Shown here piece after piece: positions 59,394-64,000 of a stretch of DNA of 64,000 nucleotides. The position numbers and the translations under genes were made by a program. The first letter of the stretch is position 1, and every line of letters begins with the position of its first letter. The notes under the pieces are model-generated. The model ran no database searches. It was not told the origin of the DNA and saw only the letters and a program-made list of their open reading frames with translations. Origin of the DNA: Anaerolineales bacterium (lineage in GTDB: Bacteria; Chloroflexota; Anaerolineae; 4572-78; J111); contig JABTUW010000004.1 in assembly GCA_015075185.1 (NCBI GenBank), positions 496,001 through 560,000 of the forward strand, in the 5' to 3' direction.

Positions 59394-59447
59394 GGAGTGA
59401 GGCATCCTTAGATGCCGAACAGGAGTCGCATCTGAGGTGCTCACTCC
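59394..59447. repeat. Imperfect palindrome between binding protein and permease
   Basis: GGAGTGAGGCATCCTTAGAT... at 59394-59415 pairs with 59428-59447 with a few bulges, around a 12-base loop. A second structured element in the 241-bp gap 59282-59522. It resembles dispersed palindromes elsewhere in the window. Confidence 0.6.
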
Positions 59448-59522
59448 ACACTTCCAATCTTCCCAATTTATGACCGAATTTAGCCGTCAAAAACCTTATC
59501 ATCTCCACCAGCGAGCTGTTCC

Positions 59523-60464
59523 GTGGTCACCCTGATTCGCCGCCGCCTGTTGAGTCTGGTTCTTGTTATCTTCAGTATTACTTTTTTGACCTTCAGCGTA
59601 GGTTACCTGGCCCCCGGTGACCCCATCCTGGTGCTGTTGGGACCTCGGCGCGATCCTGTCGTTTACAACAACCTGCGCCATCTCTATGGCCTGGACCAGC
59701 CCTGGTACAAACAGTATTTCGACTACGTAACCAGCCTGCTGCAAGGCAACCTGGGTAAATCTTATCGCTACCAGAATCGAACCGTTAACCAGATTTTGGA
59801 GAGTGGGGTTGCGGTTTCATTAAAACTCGGCGGTACAGCCTTGTTGTTAAGCCTGCTGCTTGGGATTCCGGCTGGGATTGTAGCCGCCCTCCATCAAGAT
59901 ACCTGGCTCGATCGGGCCATCACTGTTTTTACCCTGGCCCTTTTTTCTATCCCCAGCTTTGTGCTCATCCCAATCATCCGGGCCATAAACTACTTTGTTT
60001 TTTACCAGCACAATCTGCCTTCGCTGCCGGCTGCCGGGTGGGGTGAACCCGTTCACTGGGTCATGCCGGTGCTGGTGCTCTCCGCCGCCAATGTAGGTTA
60101 TCTGACCCGGCTGACCCGCTCCAGCATGCTGGAGACGCTGCGCCAGGATTACATTCGCACTGCCACCGCTAAGGGCTTGCCGCCCAACCAAGTTATCTAC
60201 CGGCATGCGTTTCGTAATGCGCTGCTGCCGATTGTCACCGTCTTGGGGCCATCGGTTGCCTTTCTGGTTACCGGCGCTTTTGTCGTGGAGAGCCTCTTTG
60301 CTGTGCCGGGGATTGGTTTCATCGCCGTGCAATCTATCGGCCAGCGGGATTACCCAGTGATTCAAGGTACAACCGTGATTCTGGCCATCGCCGTTGTGCT
60401 GATGAACCTTGTCACCGACATCGCCTACACCCTGCTAGATCCTCGCATTCGAGCAAAGAGTTGA
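59523..60464 (+). CDS. ABC transporter permease, DppB type
   Basis: 313 residues from GTG 59523; a stop codon lies in frame 14 codons upstream and no other start fits. The N-terminus RRRLLSLVLVIFSITFLTF is the first helix of DppB-type permeases, with APGDP following, and the conserved cytoplasmic EAA-like loop reads RTATAKGLPPNQVIYRHAFRNALLP (partly). Six helices. With the next permease it forms the membrane channel for the solute delivered by 57512-59281. The ribosome site is poor, and the 241-bp gap with two stem-loops precedes it, so expression may be lower than the binding protein. Confidence 0.9.
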   Translation: MVTLIRRRLLSLVLVIFSITFLTFSVGYLAPGDPILVLLGPRRDPVVYNNLRHLYGLDQPWYKQYFDYVTSLLQGNLGKSYRYQNRTVNQILESGVAVSLKLGGTALLLSLLLGIPAGIVAALHQDTWLDRAITVFTLALFSIPSFVLIPIIRAINYFVFYQHNLPSLPAAGWGEPVHWVMPVLVLSAANVGYLTRLTRSSMLETLRQDYIRTATAKGLPPNQVIYRHAFRNALLPIVTVLGPSVAFLVTGAFVVESLFAVPGIGFIAVQSIGQRDYPVIQGTTVILAIAVVLMNLVTDIAYTLLDPRIRAKS

Positions 60465-61381
60465 TGATTGCCGCTAACCGCACTCCTCAAACCTCCATCA
60501 CCGCTCCCCCCCCGTCGGCGGGACAAAGTTTTTGGCGGCAGTTTGCCCGGAATCGGTTGGCGCTGTTCAGTTTTTGGTTTATTTTTCTCCTCATCCTCGT
60601 TGCTATTTTTGGACCGATGCTTTATCCGGCTGACCCCAACCACCAAAATTATGAGGCGATTAACGCCTGGCCTTCGGTGGCGTATCCCCTGGGCACGGAC
60701 AGCCTGGGGCGCGATACCCTGGCTCGGGTCATGCTGGGCCTGCGCGTCTCACTGCTGGTCGCCTTCTACGTCGAGTCTATCAATATTGTTTTGGGGGCTG
60801 GTTTTGGCCTGCTGGCCGGTTATTTTGGCGGCTGGGTAGACCAGTTGCTCTCCCGGCTGGCGGATATGCTCTTTGCCTTTCCCGGCCTGCTCCTGGCGAT
60901 TCTGGTAGCGGCGGTGTTTGGCCAGCCGGTCACGGAGCGGTTTGGGGGAATTGGCCGCTTGCTGTTAGTGGCCGGGTCGCTGGCCCTGGTGAGCTGGCCG
61001 CTGATGGCCCGCTATGTCCGCGGGCAAACCCTGTCCCTCAGAGAACGTGATTTTGTCGAAGCAGCGCGTAGTATTGGGGCTACCAATCGGCGCATTATTT
61101 TTATCCAAATTCTGCCCAACGTGGCCGGGCTGATTATGGTTAGCGCTACCCTGGATGTGGCGGCTGTCATCGTTAATGAGGCGGTCCTGAGTTTGTTGGG
61201 CCTGGGTATTCAACCGCCCGATCCCAGCATTGGGCAAATGATTCGCCAGGCAATTGAATACCTGGAAGTCAACTGGAGCCAGGTCTTCTTTCCCAGCTTG
61301 ACCCTGACCCTTATGGTGCTGGCCTTCTCCTTCACCGGTGATGGCCTGCGCGACGCCTTTGACCCCCAAAGTCGCAGGTAA
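60464..61381 (+). CDS. ABC transporter permease, DppC type
   Basis: 305 residues. ATG 60464 shares one base with the DppB-type stop (TGATG), a sign of coupled translation. The Pro/Ser-rich N-terminus and FWRQFARNRLALFSFWFIF are the DppC-specific N-terminal segment. Conserved HPLGTDSLGRDTLAR-like (here YPLGTDSLGRDTLARVM) and RERDFVEAARSIGATNRRI (EAA loop) follow. Partner of the DppB-type permease. No DppD/DppF ATPase gene follows, as would be usual; the next gene is a membrane protease. The ATPases must be supplied from elsewhere. Confidence 0.91.
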   Translation: MIAANRTPQTSITAPPPSAGQSFWRQFARNRLALFSFWFIFLLILVAIFGPMLYPADPNHQNYEAINAWPSVAYPLGTDSLGRDTLARVMLGLRVSLLVAFYVESINIVLGAGFGLLAGYFGGWVDQLLSRLADMLFAFPGLLLAILVAAVFGQPVTERFGGIGRLLLVAGSLALVSWPLMARYVRGQTLSLRERDFVEAARSIGATNRRIIFIQILPNVAGLIMVSATLDVAAVIVNEAVLSLLGLGIQPPDPSIGQMIRQAIEYLEVNWSQVFFPSLTLTLMVLAFSFTGDGLRDAFDPQSRR

Positions 61382-61391
61382 CCCGGCGCTA

Positions 61392-62117
61392 ATGACTAAC
61401 TCTGCTCACTTCTGGCTAAACTCCGCCCGGCTGACCGTTGTCCTCTTGAGCCTTCTGCTGGCCTGGGTCACGTATCGCAGCCATTTGCTGCTCAAGGAAT
61501 TTCAGCCCTCGTTCAATCTGCTGCTCGCCCCGGCTGAACTGATGGTGCGGCTGTTGCTGGTCGGCCTGTTTCTGGGGCTGGCCTGGTTGAGTGGCCTACC
61601 GGCCGGCCAGTTGGGCTTGATCAGCGCCTACCCGCTTCAGAGTATCGGGTTGGGCCTGGCGATTGGCCTGGTGAGCCAGGTAGCCGTCAATGGGCTGATG
61701 CACTGGGCCATTCACCGTTTTGGCCGGAATATTTACTCCCCGCTGGTGATCCGCAACATTCTGCCCCGCCGCCCTGGCGAGTGGTGGAGGGTAGCGCTGG
61801 CTTTTGTGCCGGCAGTGGCCATGGAAGAGTTGCTTTTTCGCACCCTCTGGCTGGGTGTCTTCCAGGGAATAATACCCCTGCCGCTGTTGGTAGTTGGAAC
61901 ATCGTTGCTGTTTGGGCTGATGCACCAACCCCAGGGCGCGCTGGGAGTGGTGGCGGCAGGCGGATTGAATATTCTGTTAAGCCTGCTCTTTATCTGGTCG
62001 GGTGAGCTGCTTGTGCCTTTAACCGCACACTATATCATTAACCTGTTGCAGGTGGTGGTCGCCTCACGGCAGCGGGAGTGGCTGGAAAATTATGAACATG
62101 AAATAGATTCTCATTGA
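61392..62117 (+). CDS. CPBP-family intramembrane metalloprotease
   Basis: 241 residues from ATG 61392. The longer frame from 61338 overlaps the permease and is not preferred. About seven hydrophobic segments. The three motifs of the family (formerly CAAX/abortive-infection) are intact: EELLFR (Glu145, Glu146, Arg150), FGLMH (His178) and HYIIN (His213, Asn217). Family members cleave membrane peptides or modify prenylated proteins, and some mature or confer immunity to bacteriocins. Here it lies 10 bp after the permease, probably in the same transcript; the substrate is not indicated. Confidence 0.88.
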   Translation: MTNSAHFWLNSARLTVVLLSLLLAWVTYRSHLLLKEFQPSFNLLLAPAELMVRLLLVGLFLGLAWLSGLPAGQLGLISAYPLQSIGLGLAIGLVSQVAVNGLMHWAIHRFGRNIYSPLVIRNILPRRPGEWWRVALAFVPAVAMEELLFRTLWLGVFQGIIPLPLLVVGTSLLFGLMHQPQGALGVVAAGGLNILLSLLFIWSGELLVPLTAHYIINLLQVVVASRQREWLENYEHEIDSH

Positions 62118-62142
62118 CAAATGAGGGGGGAAGTGATATTCT
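62114..62142 (+). promoter_or_regulatory. Strong sigma70-type promoter for the 411-residue protein
   Basis: TTGACA (62114-62119, perfect), 17 bases, TATTCT (62137-62142). The -35 box overlaps the stop codon of the protease gene. Start of transcription is expected near 62149, about 35 bp before the start codon. Confidence 0.7.
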
Positions 62143-62183
62143 TTTTAGGAACAACCTTGTTATGACAAGTCATGGAGGCAGGC

Positions 62184-63419
62184 ATGGCCGTTTCCTATCC
62201 CGACGTCATCGGCGAATATGTAAATAATCCGGAACGATTTGAAACGGGTGGCCTTCAATACGCCGGTTACTTTGAACCGGCCACCATCGCCCCGGAGCAG
62301 GTGGCTAATTTATTTCTATTTGTACAAAATACGCTAAATGTCCCTCTCACGGTCAATATTCAAGCCGGCTTGCCCCAAACGGGCGGGCTCTTTGGCGGGG
62401 GAAAACCCATCCTTAAGGTTCTTGAGCCGATGTTCCAGCTCAAGTTAGCCGGCGCCGAGGCCGGTTTGCTGACACTGCCGGTCGCCACTACTGAACACGC
62501 CAAAGAAGGTGAGCACCCCCTGACCCTTGAAATGAAGGTGACGGGCGAGGGTCGCGGGCAAACGATCCGCCCGCCTCACTCTCAGAGTAAATTGGATGAA
62601 GGCCCCATTGATAGTCCGGTTGGCCTCAATCTGGTCAGCACCCTGGGCGCCACTTACACGGCTAAATCGGTTAAAAAAGCGACCTTTACGCTAAAGATTG
62701 AAGGGGACCCCGAACCGCCAGAACGCGCGCCGAAAATGAAATATGCGTATCAAACTATCTGGGTTGAAGAGAATGCCGAATTTTTTACTCAGGCCATCCA
62801 GGAACTCAATTTGCGCCAGGTCAAATTAAAAAATGAAATAACTGTCGAGGGTCTCTACGTCACTCTTTACGCTGAAAGCACCCTGCGTTTTGCCGACGCC
62901 GGTCTGCCCCTGCGCATTGGCGAGGCGATTACCCTGGCCAAAATTTTGACTTATAGCTGCCAATATTTCCTGAGCAGCCCGGATCGTTACAATGGTTTGT
63001 TAGTGCCGATGTGGGAGCGGGCGTTTGCGGAAGGGCTGGATACGACCAACGCCCTGGACGTTATCCGTTCGGCGGGGTACGGCCACCTGTTGAAACTGGC
63101 CCTGGCCATGAGCTTCGGTCTGGTGGCTGAGGCAATGGGCCGCCAATTCTGGCCGCTGCACGAGCGTCAAGCTGTGACCGACTTTATTGCCACCAGTATT
63201 GAATCGGGCCAGGCCATAGACCCTGAATTTCTCTACCTGCCCCTGTTAATGGCCGGAGTCCACATCTCTTCTAAGATCAAAATGGAAGGCGAGAACGTGC
63301 AGCACAGCCTGGCCTTGATGAAAAAGGCGCGTGAAGCGCGGCGAGATTTATTTTTGGATGAAGATATGGCTCAGGCGAACCAAATTTTCAACCAGATTAT
63401 GAAGAAAGCACTGGCCTAG
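62184..63419 (+). CDS. Unrecognised soluble protein, 411 residues
   Basis: I do not recognise a family. ATG 62184 is chosen because GGAGG lies 5 nt upstream; the ATG at 62172 overlaps that site. No signal peptide or membrane helix. The N-terminal half (about 1-200) looks beta-rich, with Gly-rich and Thr-rich strands (YAGYFEPATIAPEQVANLFL, GLFGGGKPILKVLEP). The C-terminal half (about 210-411) is mostly helical, with RFWPLHERQ-like and LLMAGVHISSKIKMEG segments and ends in KKALA. The two halves suggest a beta-sandwich domain followed by a helical domain. It has its own good promoter, so it is probably made independently of the upstream transporter genes. Its neighbours say little about function. 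Confidence 0.75.
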   Translation: MAVSYPDVIGEYVNNPERFETGGLQYAGYFEPATIAPEQVANLFLFVQNTLNVPLTVNIQAGLPQTGGLFGGGKPILKVLEPMFQLKLAGAEAGLLTLPVATTEHAKEGEHPLTLEMKVTGEGRGQTIRPPHSQSKLDEGPIDSPVGLNLVSTLGATYTAKSVKKATFTLKIEGDPEPPERAPKMKYAYQTIWVEENAEFFTQAIQELNLRQVKLKNEITVEGLYVTLYAESTLRFADAGLPLRIGEAITLAKILTYSCQYFLSSPDRYNGLLVPMWERAFAEGLDTTNALDVIRSAGYGHLLKLALAMSFGLVAEAMGRQFWPLHERQAVTDFIATSIESGQAIDPEFLYLPLLMAGVHISSKIKMEGENVQHSLALMKKAREARRDLFLDEDMAQANQIFNQIMKKALA

Positions 63420-63427
63420 CCCGACTA

Positions 63428-63634
63428 TCAATTGCCGGTGAGGCTGGCCAGGCGCGCTTCTAACTCGGCCCGCCGTGCAAGTGCGGCGGCGCGGCCTTCG
63501 TTCATGATACCATCCAACCGGCCGCGAATCCCTGCTTGGAGTTCATCGCCGCTCTGCGGTGTGATTAACAGAACTATCGCCGCACCGATAATCATTCCCC
63601 CAAAAAACCCGAGTACGAAATTGAAGACACGCAT
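63428..63634 (-). CDS. Small YtxH-like membrane protein
   Basis: 68 residues from ATG 63634. A TTG at 63649 would sit directly on the GGGAGG ribosome site, so ATG is preferred although the spacing (15 nt) is long. One Gly-rich membrane helix (about 2-26: FVLGFFGGMIIGAAIVLLI), then TPQSGDELQ, the usual YtxH/gas-vesicle-type signature after the helix, and an Arg/Ala/Glu-rich amphipathic tail (RAAALARRAELEARLASL). YtxH-like proteins are common in stress responses but their role is unclear. It is convergent with the 411-residue gene, 8 bp apart. Confidence 0.78.
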   Translation of the reverse strand: MRVFNFVLGFFGGMIIGAAIVLLITPQSGDELQAGIRGRLDGIMNEGRAAALARRAELEARLASLTGN

Positions 63635-63852
63635 AATAAGATCGTGCAACCTCCCTGTACCGTTGAACTTGCTGCCCCATTATACCACGCTCTCGCTTTT
63701 CATAAAAATGCCTGCTGAGATGGGTGACGCTAGCTCTAAGCTTGTCCAAACCCGTCCCGTGCGGTAGAATTTAACCTAACTTATACAGTACAGGCGCCAG
63801 GGTTCTCTCAGATACTCCGTATCGAAAAGGGCTAACCCGGTGTACCCAACCC

Positions 63853-64000
63853 ATGAACCTTCAATCACCTTTCGAAGATACTCTCATCGTCATTAAAGGC
63901 GCCGGGGACCTGGCCAGCGGGGTCGCCTATCGCCTCAAACGTAGCGGTTTCCCGGTAATTATGACCGAACTGCCAGCCCCCTCGTTGGTTCGCCGGACAG
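63853..64000 (+). CDS. Selenium-dependent molybdenum hydroxylase accessory protein (EF2563/YqeB type), 5' part only
   Basis: The frame from ATG 63853 is open to the window end. The 49 residues seen include LIVIKGAGDLASGVAYRLKR, then FPVIMTELPAPSLVRRT. This is the start of the EF2563/YqeB family, a Rossmann-type protein linked to maturation of selenium-dependent molybdenum hydroxylases such as xanthine dehydrogenases. GAGDLASG is the nucleotide-binding turn. There is no clear ribosome site before this ATG. The 203-bp gap 63650-63852 holds no gene that I can see. The rest of the gene is outside the window. Confidence 0.82.
   Translation, partial: MNLQSPFEDTLIVIKGAGDLASGVAYRLKRSGFPVIMTELPAPSLVRRT

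Overview
The window looks like a Chloroflexota chromosome, probably Anaerolineae or a related class. The evidence is indirect. GC is moderate to high. The family-5 solute-binding lipoprotein has the repetitive Val/Lys/Glu/Thr linker often seen in that phylum. There are many very long GT-C membrane glycosyltransferases with beta-sandwich tails. Short tandem heptamer repeats and palindromic repeats are abundant. I found no rRNA, tRNA, CRISPR array, transposase or phage gene.

About 1-36800 and 41989-55841 form one very large surface-glycan locus. It holds fifteen GT39/ArnT-like polytopic proteins and one AftB-like relative, all about 690-970 residues. Most have an acidic Asp-Glu pair in the first extracytoplasmic loop and one to three C-terminal beta-sandwich modules. 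One (22125-25132) is split by a single-base frameshift. Among them are a polyprenyl-phosphate sugar synthase-like GT2 (18749-19543), which could make the lipid-linked donor that GT-C enzymes use, and a tailoring cassette (7426-18742). The cassette contains a NodU-type carbamoyltransferase fused to a Trm112-like zinc ribbon and a SAM methyltransferase, three small membrane proteins including a 56-residue DUF5989-like one, and two paralogous membrane-bound SGNH hydrolases, one on each side. Most genes are on the minus strand in tight runs with 1-4 nt overlaps. The second minus run is headed by a GT4 glycosyltransferase (54438-55841) with a membrane hairpin inserted in its N-terminal domain.

37065-41946 (+) interrupts the array with an unrelated run: a large ATPase/LuxR regulator, a class I methyltransferase and an NmrA-like NAD(P)-binding protein. 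56021-62117 (+) carries a GH100/debranching-type (alpha/alpha)6 glycosidase, an ABC solute-binding lipoprotein with two permeases but no ATPase gene, and a CPBP membrane protease. A 411-residue protein of unknown function follows from its own sigma70-like promoter. Then come a small YtxH-like protein (-) and the start of an EF2563/YqeB-type selenium-dependent molybdenum hydroxylase accessory gene that runs off the end.

The most unusual feature is that tandem heptamers and palindromic repeats, normally intergenic, lie in frame inside many of the GT-C genes. They fall again and again in the same predicted cytoplasmic loops. Inference: GT2 supplies lipid-phosphate sugar, the GT-C array builds a diverse extracellular glycan, and the carbamoyl/methyl/SGNH cassette decorates it.
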